Part shown: positions 30,699-38,997 of the stretch, one piece after another
Numbering within the stretch: position 1 is the first letter of the stretch
Layout of the letters: each line of letters opens with the position of its first letter
DNA from: JAVZLH01 sp049700435
GTDB taxonomy: Archaea > Thermoproteota > Bathyarchaeia > Bathyarchaeales > Bathycorpusculaceae
DNA length: 41,698 nucleotides
Assembly (NCBI GenBank): GCA_049700435.1
Contig: JBNAVK010000007.1
Span: 1 to 41,698, forward strand
Reading direction: 5' to 3'
Translations under genes and position numbers: made by a program
Notes under the pieces: generated by a model
Told to the model about the DNA's origin: nothing
The model's input: only the letters and a program-made list of their open reading frames with translations
The model's database searches: none

Positions 30699-31133
30699 TT
30701 ATATGTCGAGAATGAATTTTAGCGTGACTTTTTCTGGTTCTTTAATTATTTCCATGCGGTGGTAAGTTACAGCTTTCACGCCAACCTTCTGCACATGCTT
30801 GTTTGGGTTAAATTTTTCTCCGAAAATTTTGGCTTTAAGCCTAAAACCGCGAGGGGTTTTCTCTATGCTTAAGATTTTAAACTTTGAGTAAAGCATCTCT
30901 TTTGTTTCAGATTTTATAAGTAGTTCTTCAAGCCAACTGTAAAGGAGTGCGTATTCATCTTCTGCTTCAACTTCAACGTAATCCTCAACTTCTGCTTTAA
31001 CCTCTTCTACGTTTGTCATAACTTCAAACATTGCCAACGCCGCGTTTTCAAAAGCCTCCGCCAAGTTCTTTCCGTAAGCGGCGATGTAAGCGTCTGCTGT
31101 ATGTTCGAGAAAATCAAATTTTTTCTCCCGCAT
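30699..31133 (-). CDS. Archease, activator of RtcB
   Basis: A 144-residue archease, the small protein that allows multiple turnover and guanylylation of RtcB. Family features are FDFLEHTADAYIAAYG at the N-terminus (with the conserved His and Asp), AFENAALAMFEVM, the LLYSWLEELLIKSET segment, and the C-terminal VKAVTYHRMEII, where the tyrosine-His pair precedes the last strand. Length is normal. It is on the same strand as rtcB but separated by adk and an MBL gene, so it is not in the same operon. Its presence with RtcB indicates a complete tRNA ligation module. Confidence 0.93.
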   Translation of the reverse strand: MREKKFDFLEHTADAYIAAYGKNLAEAFENAALAMFEVMTNVEEVKAEVEDYVEVEAEDEYALLYSWLEELLIKSETKEMLYSKFKILSIEKTPRGFRLKAKIFGEKFNPNKHVQKVGVKAVTYHRMEIIKEPEKVTLKFILDI

Positions 31134-31174
31134 GACCCAATCAACTAGATGATTTGATTAACAGCCTTAAAATG

Positions 31175-31624
31175 TTAGTGTTCGTTGATTTCCGCCAGCA
31201 TCTCCACCATTGTCTTCACGAAACCAACGCATTTCTTTTCAAAAACCCCAGCCTTTCCAGCTTTCTCCAAATCCTTGGGATCAGATAGGTTATACCCAAT
31301 AAGCTCTCTACATAAGACAGTTCCGTGGCGCTTCTGGAACTCTGTGTAGACAACGCCTGCCAATTCATAGGCTTTCAAATGCTTTTTTGCTGACGGTTCA
31401 TTGGCTCCATGTTTGATTCCTATAGCCATCACTCCGCCAGTTAAAGCTCCGCAAACAGACCCACGAAGTCCTATTCCTCCACCAAATGGGGTGGCAATTT
31501 TTGGGACAAGCTCGCTTTTAATGTTCCAAAACTCGCACATTGTTGACAATACGCTTTGGGCACAATTGTATCCTTCAAGAAACCTTTTAACAGCCTTTTC
31601 GCAAAGCAAGGCTTTTTGATCCAC
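31175..31624 (-). CDS. C_GCAxxG_C_C family probable redox protein
   Basis: A 149-residue cysteine-motif protein. It shows FLEGYNCAQSVLSTMC, with cysteines 21 and 30, then PFGGGIGLRGSVCGALTGGVMAIG, where C-G-A-x-x-G gives the family its name, and two later cysteines in TVLCRELIG and EKKCVGFV. The pattern equals the C_GCAxxG_C_C family, thought to be redox or metal-binding proteins, often selenocysteine-containing in bacteria. No function is established. The gene lies between archease (41-base gap) and the M42 peptidase (30-base gap), all on the minus strand. Confidence 0.88.
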   Translation of the reverse strand: MDQKALLCEKAVKRFLEGYNCAQSVLSTMCEFWNIKSELVPKIATPFGGGIGLRGSVCGALTGGVMAIGIKHGANEPSAKKHLKAYELAGVVYTEFQKRHGTVLCRELIGYNLSDPKDLEKAGKAGVFEKKCVGFVKTMVEMLAEINEH

Positions 31625-31654
31625 GTTTTAACACCAAATGCAATGCGATTTTGT

Positions 31655-32698
31655 TCAGAAACATTTTGGAATTTTCTGAATAGCGATTGCTGTCAATTTT
31701 GCCGCGTTTTCTGCGTCTTCAAGGCTTAGCAGAGCAGCAGGGCCGTGAATGTAACGTGTTGGTATGGAAATTACGCCGCTTGGAACGCCTTCTCTTGTGA
31801 GGGATATTCGCGCCGCATCTGTTGAACCTGGCAAACCAGTCTCAAGCTGATATGGAATCTTATTTTCTTCAGCTGCATCCACCAGTAGACGCAAAACCTT
31901 CGGGTGAGTAATCAAGCCATAATCGGCAATGGTCAGGGAGGGTCCTTTCCTAAGCTTTATTGGAGCTTCAACTTCCTTAACTCCTGGGACATCGCCAGCT
32001 ATGGTTACGTCGAGGGCTATTCCAACATCTGGGTATATGCCGAAGGCGGCTGTTGTTGCCCCTCTTAAACCAACTTCTTCTTGGACAGTTCCGACAGCGT
32101 AAACGGTGCACTTTGTTTTTTCTAAAAGCTTCATTGCCTCAATCATGACGGCGCATCCAACGCGGTCGTCGAAAGCTTTGCCGATTGCTATGTTTTTTCC
32201 AACTTTTGCGAATTTTATGTCGAAGACTGCGGGGTCTCCGATTTTTACTCCCATTTTCTTTGCTTCTTCTTGGCTTTCTGCGCCAACATCTATGAACAAC
32301 TCATCGTATGTAGGAACCTTTTTGCGCTCTTCCTCTTTCTGTATGTGCGGGGGTTTTGAACCTATTATCCCGTGGAGTGGTCCTTTTTCTGTGTAGACGA
32401 TGACTTTTTGGGCGAGTAAAATGCGGTCGTCTATTCCGCCTATTTTAGTGAACTGCAAGAAGCCTTCCTTTGAGATTGTTTTCACCAACAAGCCTATCTC
32501 GTCCATGTGGGCGGCGAGCATTACCTTCGGAGCGTTTTTCGCGCCCTTCTTTATTCCAATAACGTTGCCAAGTTTGTCTTCTTTTATCTCGTCAACGTAG
32601 GGTTTCAGGAACTTTCTCATCAAGTCTCTGACTTCTTCCTCTCTGCCAGCAACTCCGGTTGCGTTTGAAAGCTTTTCTAAAGTTTCAGCTAACGCCAT
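31655..32698 (-). CDS. M42 family metallo-aminopeptidase
   Basis: A 347-residue (from the preferred start) dinuclear-metal peptidase of the TET/endoglucanase-M family, which trims short peptides in the cytoplasm as large tetrahedral complexes. Metal and catalytic residues are visible in MLAAHMDEIGLLV (His, Asp), KAFDDRVGCAVMIEAM (bridging Asp), TVQEEVGLRGA (catalytic and metal Glu), ALDVTIAGDVPG (Asp) and the late RYIHGPAALL (His). ATG 32698 is preferred to an in-frame start 27 bases earlier because GAGGGGT lies just before it. The divergent ECF-like gene starts about 95 bases away. Confidence 0.93.
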   Translation of the reverse strand: MALAETLEKLSNATGVAGREEEVRDLMRKFLKPYVDEIKEDKLGNVIGIKKGAKNAPKVMLAAHMDEIGLLVKTISKEGFLQFTKIGGIDDRILLAQKVIVYTEKGPLHGIIGSKPPHIQKEEERKKVPTYDELFIDVGAESQEEAKKMGVKIGDPAVFDIKFAKVGKNIAIGKAFDDRVGCAVMIEAMKLLEKTKCTVYAVGTVQEEVGLRGATTAAFGIYPDVGIALDVTIAGDVPGVKEVEAPIKLRKGPSLTIADYGLITHPKVLRLLVDAAEENKIPYQLETGLPGSTDAARISLTREGVPSGVISIPTRYIHGPAALLSLEDAENAAKLTAIAIQKIPKCF

Positions 32699-32794
32699 AC
32701 TGACCCCTCTATATAGAGTTAGCAATTTCCGAAACTTTATATTAAACTATTGTGGTATTTCCAAAACTCAAAAAGGAAAAGAACGGCGATAGGT

Positions 32795-33526
32795 GTGAAC
32801 ATTGAAAAGTTAACCAACTCAACTTTCATCTCGTTGGTAGCCGTTTTCGCAGCCTTCATCATCATTTGTGACTCATTAACTGCATCTTACCTGCCCCTAT
32901 CCACTGATGTTTGGCACAGTTGGATCTTCATATCAGAACCCATTACAGGGATAATACTTGGTCCGTTGGTCGGTTTCTTTTCAAATCTTGTCGGGGCTAT
33001 GGTCGGTCACTCCATAAACTTCAAGGATGTTTACGAATTTTTATTCACGCTTGGCGCTCCAGTAGGAGCCGCGGTTTCTGCCCTTATTTTTCGAGGAAGG
33101 TGGAGGATACCTCTTGCATACTATTTGGTCTTGCTTATAGGATATTTTGCTGTGCCTGTCGCTTGGCAACTTCCTCCGTGGGGCATGTGGGATGTCTATC
33201 TGGCATTTGCCATTCTCGTTGCTACGTCTATCGTAGCGACGAAATGGAAAGGTTTTTGGAACACTGAATCAAGCGCTCGTCTCGTTTACATTCTTGCACT
33301 AAGCGCTTTCATAGGCTTAGAGGCAGATGTTCTTTTTCGCATATTCATTTTTGTACCATGCCAAACATACAGTTTGTTTTACAGCTTGGATGTAGGTTCT
33401 CTTCAAGTAATATGGGCTGCTGGCGCTGTTGAAACTCCAATAAAAGCTGGATTATCTACTCTCGTAACGGCTCTGACAGGTCCACCGATAATCTCCGTTG
33501 CTAGAAAGATGGGTTTGCGTGTCTAG
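32795..33526 (+). CDS. ECF transporter S-component-like membrane protein
   Basis: A 243-residue membrane protein with about six hydrophobic segments. After helix 1 (FISLVAVFAAFIIICDS) comes the segment ISEPITGIILGPLVGFFSNLVGAMVGH, which resembles the substrate-binding region of energy-coupling-factor S components (glycine-rich, with G-P-x-x-G-x). No EcfA or EcfT gene is in the window, so it would have to use a shared energising module or act alone. GTG 32795 is chosen because it begins just before helix 1; TTG 32750 would add 15 basic residues. The 3' end overlaps the convergent ATP-grasp gene by four bases. Substrate unknown. Confidence 0.6.
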   Translation: MNIEKLTNSTFISLVAVFAAFIIICDSLTASYLPLSTDVWHSWIFISEPITGIILGPLVGFFSNLVGAMVGHSINFKDVYEFLFTLGAPVGAAVSALIFRGRWRIPLAYYLVLLIGYFAVPVAWQLPPWGMWDVYLAFAILVATSIVATKWKGFWNTESSARLVYILALSAFIGLEADVLFRIFIFVPCQTYSLFYSLDVGSLQVIWAAGAVETPIKAGLSTLVTALTGPPIISVARKMGLRV

Positions 33527-34755
33527 GCTGAGCGAAGCCCGTCATAAATTAGTTCAGCCTCCCTCTGAGCCTTTCTAAAGGAGGCGTCACGGCTCTTTGC
33601 TTCTGTCAAAACTGAGCATAAGGGCTCTCCTTCTTCGATTATGCTGCTTGGAAGAGGTATATCCCACACGTTTGGAAAAACCGTTAAGTCTGGAACAACA
33701 ACATGTTTGGGGGCGTACAAAATTAGACGGGTGCAAAATTTTGAAGCTTTTCTTACCGTTGGCATTTCACCGTAAAGACAAGCCTTAATGTGGGCATCTA
33801 CTAAGTTTATTCCAAAAACTCTTTCGACGCAACCTAAAGTTCCTTGAAACCTCGGGTTTATCTCCACAACGTAAGGCGTTCCTTCCTTTGAAATTACAAT
33901 GTCGATGCCGTTGGAGCCTCTAAGACCAAAGTGTAAGGCAGTTTCCTTCGCAATGGATTCGCATTGTTCAAATGTTGAGTCAGCCAAGCGTAAAGGGACA
34001 ATGTTGCCACAATATCCGAAGGGTTCTTTCTGAAAAACTGATGGCAATCCCAACAACTGCTCGTTTATAGACACGACTTTAACGTCTTTGTCTCCGGCTA
34101 AAATGGATATGCTTGCGTGAACGCCTTCAATAAATTTTTGAACTAAAATCGTTTCACTCTCTCGAGATACTTCAGGAAATGCTTTTTCAATTTCTTTATC
34201 GTTCACTGCAAGCCTTGCGCCTACCCCTCCGAAACTAGCGGTTGGTTTTATAACAACAGGATATCCAATCTTGGCAATGGATGCTTTCGCCTCAAAAACA
34301 TCGTTTACAAGCTCGGTTTCGGGATGGGGAATACCTAACAGTTCAAGTTCTTCAAAAAACCGTGGTTTTTCACGAACACGCTTGATAATTTCGGGAGAGT
34401 TACCCAATATTGGAATTAAACCGTTCAATTCGCAAAGAACATCAAAATAATCGTCAAGACCTGAAGAGAGCAATATCGCATCTACTTTATGCTTATTGCC
34501 TAGAATTTTCGCCATTTCCAGAAAAGCTTCCGGATTAAAATTTAGCTGCATTCTTCCGCAACTCTTCCCTTTTTCCTGTTTAATTACACTCATAAACTCA
34601 GAGCAAAATCTTTGAAGGTCCACGTCGCCGAAATAGTCTGCTACATATACGTCGTAACCCGTCCTCTTTGCGGACGCGGCAACAAAAACCGTGTCAACTC
34701 CCGTTATCAACAATTTCTGAATTTCAGTTTTCTTCAACTGCTTTAAACCTGTCAT
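33523..34755 (-). CDS. ATP-grasp ligase, substrate unknown
   Basis: A 410-residue protein with a Rossmann-like preATP-grasp part (LLITGVDTVFVAASAKRTGYDVYVADYFGD) and an ATP-grasp domain from about 125: EKPRFFEELELLGIPHPET, YPVVIKPTASFGGVGA with the ATP lysine, VQKFIEG, and the metal-binding YVVEINPRFQGTLGC. It belongs with carboxylate-amine ligases related to biotin carboxylase and carbamoyl-phosphate synthase, probably the archaeal group COG2232 (assignment from memory). The product is unknown. It is flanked by a small membrane protein and a convergent ECF-like gene, which give no clear clue. Confidence 0.82.
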   Translation of the reverse strand: MTGLKQLKKTEIQKLLITGVDTVFVAASAKRTGYDVYVADYFGDVDLQRFCSEFMSVIKQEKGKSCGRMQLNFNPEAFLEMAKILGNKHKVDAILLSSGLDDYFDVLCELNGLIPILGNSPEIIKRVREKPRFFEELELLGIPHPETELVNDVFEAKASIAKIGYPVVIKPTASFGGVGARLAVNDKEIEKAFPEVSRESETILVQKFIEGVHASISILAGDKDVKVVSINEQLLGLPSVFQKEPFGYCGNIVPLRLADSTFEQCESIAKETALHFGLRGSNGIDIVISKEGTPYVVEINPRFQGTLGCVERVFGINLVDAHIKACLYGEMPTVRKASKFCTRLILYAPKHVVVPDLTVFPNVWDIPLPSSIIEEGEPLCSVLTEAKSRDASFRKAQREAELIYDGLRSA

Positions 34756-34793
34756 TTATGTGTTCAAAATATGTTAAAAAATAAAAGGTATGT

Positions 34794-35012
34794 TTAGGAT
34801 TGAGGTGATTGTTTCGGTTGTTGTCTTTGAAGCTCCAGATACTCTGTCAGTAATAGAACGCCTTCTATTATGAGGAATATGCCGACTACGAGGTTTAAAA
34901 ATTCTTTCCAGATTATCACTATCAGTCCAAAGATTATGCAGAGTATGGCTAGAACTGGCTTTGAGACTGTTATTCCGATTTTTTTCAGTCCTTTCTCAAC
35001 TACCTCTGTCAA
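34794..35012 (-). CDS. Small two-helix membrane protein, unknown function
   Basis: A 72-residue protein with two hydrophobic segments (about 17-35, SKPVLAILCIIFGLIVII, and 38-58, FLNLVVGIFLIIEGVLLLTEYL), a charged N-terminus and a Gln/Ser-rich tail. No family is recognised. GAGGGTG sits about ten bases before the ATG, supporting translation. It precedes the ATP-grasp gene by 38 bases on the same strand. Confidence 0.6.
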   Translation of the reverse strand: MTEVVEKGLKKIGITVSKPVLAILCIIFGLIVIIWKEFLNLVVGIFLIIEGVLLLTEYLELQRQQPKQSPQS

Positions 35013-35162
35013 TCAAACACCCTCCTAACGTTTATGAAGATTCTAGGTGCTCGGTTAATATTTAAACTATTCGAAGGCAACGATGATGAAAGCATTTTAG
35101 AGCTTGAAACTTGAAGTGACATTTGTTAGAAGGGTAATGACGCGTGTTGATTGGTTATATTG

Positions 35163-35178
35163 TATATAAAAATATATA
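35163..35178 (+). promoter_or_regulatory. AT-rich promoter of the AbrB-PhoU gene
   Basis: TATATAAAAATATATA, two overlapping TATA-like elements, lies 37-52 bases before the PhoU ATG. The leader would be about 15-20 bases and contains GTGGGG. The alternating TATATA run resembles the cluster upstream of the MtdB-like gene. Confidence 0.45.
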
Positions 35179-35214
35179 TCTGTGCTTCTGTATTAATGTT
35201 TGTGGGGAAAACGT

Positions 35215-36231
35215 ATGGAGCAACGAAAAATAATGTCCCTTGGGCGTTCCTCGCTTGTAATTTCCCTTCCAAAACACTGGACTCAACTAACCGAACTAAA
35301 ACAAGGAGACACTGTTTCGCTTGCTATAAACCGCGACCGCTCCCTAGTAATTTTTCCAGGATTAAAGAAGGAGAAGGAAGCAAACAAAATAACTCTTTAT
35401 GTAGAGCCGGATGAGAAAGACATCTCAGTGGTTCGCAAGATAATTGCGTGTTATTTAAACGGTTATTCAGACATTAAGATAATTTCAAAGAAATTCTTCA
35501 CAGTAGCTCAGCAGAGAGCCATCCGCAGAATAGTCCAAACGCTTTATATGCGCATTATGGAAGCTGACACAAAAGAAATTCAAATCGCAACTCTAATAGA
35601 CGAATCAAAAGCATCCATTCAAACTGGAATTAACAGAATGTATAAAATATCTAGTTCCATGTGCCGCGACGCCTTCACAGCCCTTAGAAATCAGGATGCC
35701 GCTTTGGCTAAATCCGTTTACTCCCTCGATGACGAGGTTGACCACTTTTCATTTTTCCTTTTGCGACTGATTCGCGGAGCATCCGTTGACCCAGCCTTAG
35801 CCAATCAACTTGGACTTGAAGCACTTGACTGCCTCGACTATGAAACTCTTGTGTATTTAATAGAGCAAGTTGCAGACCAAGCAGCTAACATAGCCAAACA
35901 CATAATAATGCTTGAGGGGAGACAAAAGCAAATTTCTGAAACATTAAGAGAAAAAATGTATGCTGCTGGCTGTGATGCACTCGCCAACTTCGATAAGGCC
36001 GTAAACGCCATGCTCTCTAATGACGTTAAATACTCAGACGAAATAATGGAGAATCAAGCCAAAATGGAAAAATTAGATCAGGAAATAGCTTCATTAGCTT
36101 TTTTAAAAGAGAAAAGTACGGAGGTAATATGCGCTTGCTGTTCCATGCGTGACAGCATACTGCGTATAGCGGAAAACTCAGCGGACATCGCTGAGATTAC
36201 CATACTCCGCTCTTATAGACCGCCAACGTAA
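35215..36231 (+). CDS. Phosphate-uptake-regulator-like protein: AbrB domain plus PhoU domains
   Basis: A 338-residue archaeal PhoU-type regulator. The N-terminal 45 residues form a SpoVT/AbrB swapped-hairpin DNA-binding domain (RKIMSLGRSSLVISLPKHWTQ, LKQGDTVSLAINRDRSLVI). The rest consists of long helices with PhoU three-helix-bundle character, including SVYSLDDEVDHFSFFLLRLI and NIAKHIIML, typical metal-binding E/D-x-x-x-D surfaces. In archaea such fusions regulate phosphate or other transport genes. No pst genes lie nearby; its convergent neighbour, two bases away, is the MtdB-like dehydrogenase. ATG 35215 is preferred because the AbrB motif starts right after it. Confidence 0.88.
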   Translation: MEQRKIMSLGRSSLVISLPKHWTQLTELKQGDTVSLAINRDRSLVIFPGLKKEKEANKITLYVEPDEKDISVVRKIIACYLNGYSDIKIISKKFFTVAQQRAIRRIVQTLYMRIMEADTKEIQIATLIDESKASIQTGINRMYKISSSMCRDAFTALRNQDAALAKSVYSLDDEVDHFSFFLLRLIRGASVDPALANQLGLEALDCLDYETLVYLIEQVADQAANIAKHIIMLEGRQKQISETLREKMYAAGCDALANFDKAVNAMLSNDVKYSDEIMENQAKMEKLDQEIASLAFLKEKSTEVICACCSMRDSILRIAENSADIAEITILRSYRPPT

Positions 36232-36233
36232 CT

Positions 36234-37970
36234 TTAGCTTGAGCCTTTCTTTTCTTTGGAAGGATAGGTTACCGTCACTGCAAGTTTGACGGCGGATATT
36301 TCTCCCTTCAAGAGTTTTCTCGCCAATTGGAACGCGTAGTTGTAGTTGTAAACCGTTGCCTTACCGTTTCTTCTCGCCTCTTTCAGAATCTCTTGCTCAA
36401 GTTTATACTTCAATCTGCCTATGGTCAACGCTCCTATAGCGAATATCCCTGGTGCTATCTCTCTCATGTTGTCTTCAAGTTTTATTCCTTCAACTCCCAA
36501 GGGCGGAACAGCGTTTACGTCTGCTATGACCTTGGCAAGCTTCATTTTATCAAGTATCTCTTTGCTGATTACGCGAAATCCTGCTCCAGCAGCGCAGAAA
36601 ATGACGTCTGCCTTTTCCATGACTTCAGCTTTCTTTTCTGGTGTTGGGGCGAAGACCCCATCCACGTTCACGCCATATTTGGTGCGAAGCAAATTCGATA
36701 GGTTTGCAACATATTCCTCTCCATTTGTGCGCTCAGGGTTTGGACTGACTATTGTGACCTCGCATCCAAGCCTAGCCAACAGAATTGCGGCGACCCTCCC
36801 GACGGCTCCGGTTCCGAAAATGGCGCAGCGTTTGTCTTTCAAATCCCCAAGTTTTGAGCGTGCAATTGCATCCTCAACTTTAGCGACCATGGCAGCGGCT
36901 GTGGTGTAAGCTCCAGCAGGGTCAATTATCGTGTTAGCCTCAAAGGGCGGGAACATGGAATCCCGCACAACCTTCAAGACTTCCTCGGCTTTCTCCATGT
37001 CCTTTCCGCCGATGAAGAAGCATGTGTGTTTGATTCCCTTAGGGTCTCTTGAGAATATTGCGTCTTGCACTATTCTTTTGGCGTCTTTTGGTGTAACGTT
37101 TTCGTATGGGACTACTACGCTGAATCCCGCGTCATAAGCCATGCAGATGTCGAAGGGGCTGGCTCTTTCATCGGTGTCCAAGAAAAAAATTATGTGCGGC
37201 AATTCCTCAGAAGCCTTTTTGATCACAGGTTTTACCTGAATTTGCATAGATTTCAGCAGGTCTTCAAGTTCGCCTAAAGGGGCTTTTTTCTCTGTTATGA
37301 CCAGTTTTTTTGTTGGCTGGATCGTTTCAACCTCCGCATCAACTGATTCAAGCAGTTTCTTTACGCCACTGACGTGTTCTGGGCTTGAGATGTGGATGCA
37401 TGTTACTTCTTCCTTTTCAACTTTTCTAGCGTTTTCTAGGATTCCCATGGCTATCCAGCTTTCTCTGACTGAGAATTTGGCTTCGCGCTCTGCTTCTTCA
37501 AGTTCTTGCTGTAAGCATTGAAGATATGCAGTCAAGTACTCCTCTTCGACGCTATTTCCGTTTCCCTTTTTGGATGATAATTCATCGAGGGCTTTGATTA
37601 CCCGGTCTCTTAATTGCTTTTTCTCTTCCAGGAGAGAAACTATGTAGCTCTTGGCGTTTTCGTCGATGTCAACGGCGAAGAACGGTATGTTCTTTTTCTG
37701 GAATACTTTGGCTAAGATGTTTTCTTCTGCGAACTTTTTGGGAGAACGGTTTCCTTGTTCTTCTGTTGCAAAGTCTGGTTTGACTTCGTCTGCGAGTTTT
37801 TCAAGGAAGCTGCTGAAGGCTATGGAAGGTTTAAAGATTGATGATAGCGAGTTTTTTGGAGCGTTTGTGTGTAGTGGTTCGATGATCCAGAATGGTTCGC
37901 TGTATTCTTTTTCAACTATTATTACCCGTAACCTTTTTCCTTCCAATGGAGTTATTTCAAGTGACTTCAA
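36234..37970 (-). CDS. MtdB-like NAD(P)-dependent methylene-H4MPT dehydrogenase with a novel N-terminal domain
   Basis: A 578-residue protein in two parts. Residues about 258-555 match NAD(P)-dependent methylene-tetrahydromethanopterin dehydrogenase (MtdB of methylotrophs, usually about 300 aa): HIIFFLDTDERASPFDICMAYDAG, ENVTPKDAK, GGKDMEKAEEVLK, IDPAGAYTTAAAMVA, the Rossmann loop FGTGAVGRVAA (385-395), IADVNAVPPLGVEGI and FAIGALTIGRLK. It would interconvert methylene- and methenyl-H4MPT with NAD(P). Residues 1-255 are an extension I do not recognise with confidence. Around 64-80 it has KPDFATEEQGNRSPKKF and around 190-207 CIHISSPEHVSGVKKLL, faintly like the E-x-x-x-R and G-x-x-H motifs of TraB/PrgY proteins. 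The start is TTG 37970 after GGTGAT. Directly upstream on the same strand is F420-dependent mtd. Confidence 0.78.
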   Translation of the reverse strand: MKSLEITPLEGKRLRVIIVEKEYSEPFWIIEPLHTNAPKNSLSSIFKPSIAFSSFLEKLADEVKPDFATEEQGNRSPKKFAEENILAKVFQKKNIPFFAVDIDENAKSYIVSLLEEKKQLRDRVIKALDELSSKKGNGNSVEEEYLTAYLQCLQQELEEAEREAKFSVRESWIAMGILENARKVEKEEVTCIHISSPEHVSGVKKLLESVDAEVETIQPTKKLVITEKKAPLGELEDLLKSMQIQVKPVIKKASEELPHIIFFLDTDERASPFDICMAYDAGFSVVVPYENVTPKDAKRIVQDAIFSRDPKGIKHTCFFIGGKDMEKAEEVLKVVRDSMFPPFEANTIIDPAGAYTTAAAMVAKVEDAIARSKLGDLKDKRCAIFGTGAVGRVAAILLARLGCEVTIVSPNPERTNGEEYVANLSNLLRTKYGVNVDGVFAPTPEKKAEVMEKADVIFCAAGAGFRVISKEILDKMKLAKVIADVNAVPPLGVEGIKLEDNMREIAPGIFAIGALTIGRLKYKLEQEILKEARRNGKATVYNYNYAFQLARKLLKGEISAVKLAVTVTYPSKEKKGSS

Positions 37971-38008
37971 TTCACATCACCTTTGAGTATAAGTAAGGGA
38001 CAGAAATA

Positions 38009-38064
38009 TATATACCTATTCGAAATATCATATATACATACTAATAACGTATATACATATATAC
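38009..38064 (-). promoter_or_regulatory. Cluster of four TATATAC elements upstream of the MtdB-like gene
   Basis: TATATAC occurs at 38009, 38031, 38050 and 38058 (plus-strand reading; GTATATA on the gene strand) within a 56-base, almost purely AT stretch. The copy nearest the gene is about 40 bases before its TTG, fitting a TATA box with a leader of about 15 bases. The extra copies may be further TATA elements or operator sites. The cluster separates the gene from mtd upstream, indicating its own promoter. Confidence 0.45.
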
Positions 38065-38130
38065 TCTCTATTCGCTTATGCCATCTCTCTCCATCACTTA
38101 CAAGAGCTTCAAAAACTTCATGAAACTCTA

Positions 38131-38997
38131 CTATTTAAGCCATTTCTTGAGAATTTCCTCATCTGACGTTGGAGGCAGCATCAACTTATCCTTAACTTTT
38201 GGCGTACCATCCTTAGAGTGTGGTCTCCTAACCAAAGCGTCAGAGTACTTCTCTATCTCCCTCGCTTCCTCAGCTAATCTCGCTGCAACTTGAGCAATTT
38301 CGTGGGCGCATGCCACAAGTGGAATATATTTCTCCTTTTCTTTCTCGATGAAACACGCGCGCACATTGATTTCAGCAATTCGCTTAGTTAATTCATAAGC
38401 TGCCATGGCTTTTGCCTTTGCATAAGGGTTTTGAAAGTCGGAATGTTCCCTAACTTCGTCAGTGTCAATAATCAACCGAGGAAGTTGCGGATTCAGCCCC
38501 GCCTTATAACCATGAATAAACCTATCAATCTCTTGGTAGATTATTTTGAAAACGCCCGTTATCGCCAAAACCTTAATGATGTTGGCGTTAAAAATAGCCA
38601 TTTCTGTTGGATCCAAAAATTCCTTCCGCGCTCCGATAAGCGGATCGCCCATGATTATTATGTAGCCGAAACCAGATTTTTCAAATTCTTCTTTAAGGCG
38701 TTTCCCTGGAGAGTCAGATATAAATATGCTCGGAATTTTCTTTTCGAGGAATGCTTGTCTCGCTCTTGCTGGTCCTTGAACTGCAGGGTTTGGCGATATG
38801 AATATCAGAAAGTCAGGGTTAAACTCAAACATTTTTGGCAATGCGTCTTCAACGGCTTCTGCAACCATCTTTGACCCTGTTGTCACGGTTCGCACGCTTA
38901 TGTCTTCCCTATCTGCTAGTTCGTCGAGGAGAAGTTCAAGTATGGGGGCGGTTCCGATGTTGCCGCATTTCATGATTCCTACCCTAACTCTCTCCAA
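38131..38997 (-). CDS. mtd: F420-dependent methylene-tetrahydromethanopterin dehydrogenase
   Basis: A 288-residue (from the preferred start) Mtd, which reversibly reduces methenyl-H4MPT with F420H2 in the archaeal C1 branch. The family N-terminus is RVGIMKCGNIGTAPILELLLDELADRED, followed by VTTGSKM, FISPNPAVQGPARAR, FISDSPGKRLKEEFEKSGFGYIII, DPLIGARKEFLDPTEMA and IDTDEVREH. The length equals the usual 280-290. TTG 38997 has GGTGA five bases upstream and matches the family start; in-frame GTG 39006 and TTG 39015 are alternatives. A TATA box lies at 39041-39047. It is divergent from ftr, which acts two steps earlier (Ftr, then methenyl-H4MPT cyclohydrolase, then Mtd); the cyclohydrolase gene is not in the window. 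Confidence 0.95.
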   Translation of the reverse strand: MERVRVGIMKCGNIGTAPILELLLDELADREDISVRTVTTGSKMVAEAVEDALPKMFEFNPDFLIFISPNPAVQGPARARQAFLEKKIPSIFISDSPGKRLKEEFEKSGFGYIIIMGDPLIGARKEFLDPTEMAIFNANIIKVLAITGVFKIIYQEIDRFIHGYKAGLNPQLPRLIIDTDEVREHSDFQNPYAKAKAMAAYELTKRIAEINVRACFIEKEKEKYIPLVACAHEIAQVAARLAEEAREIEKYSDALVRRPHSKDGTPKVKDKLMLPPTSDEEILKKWLK

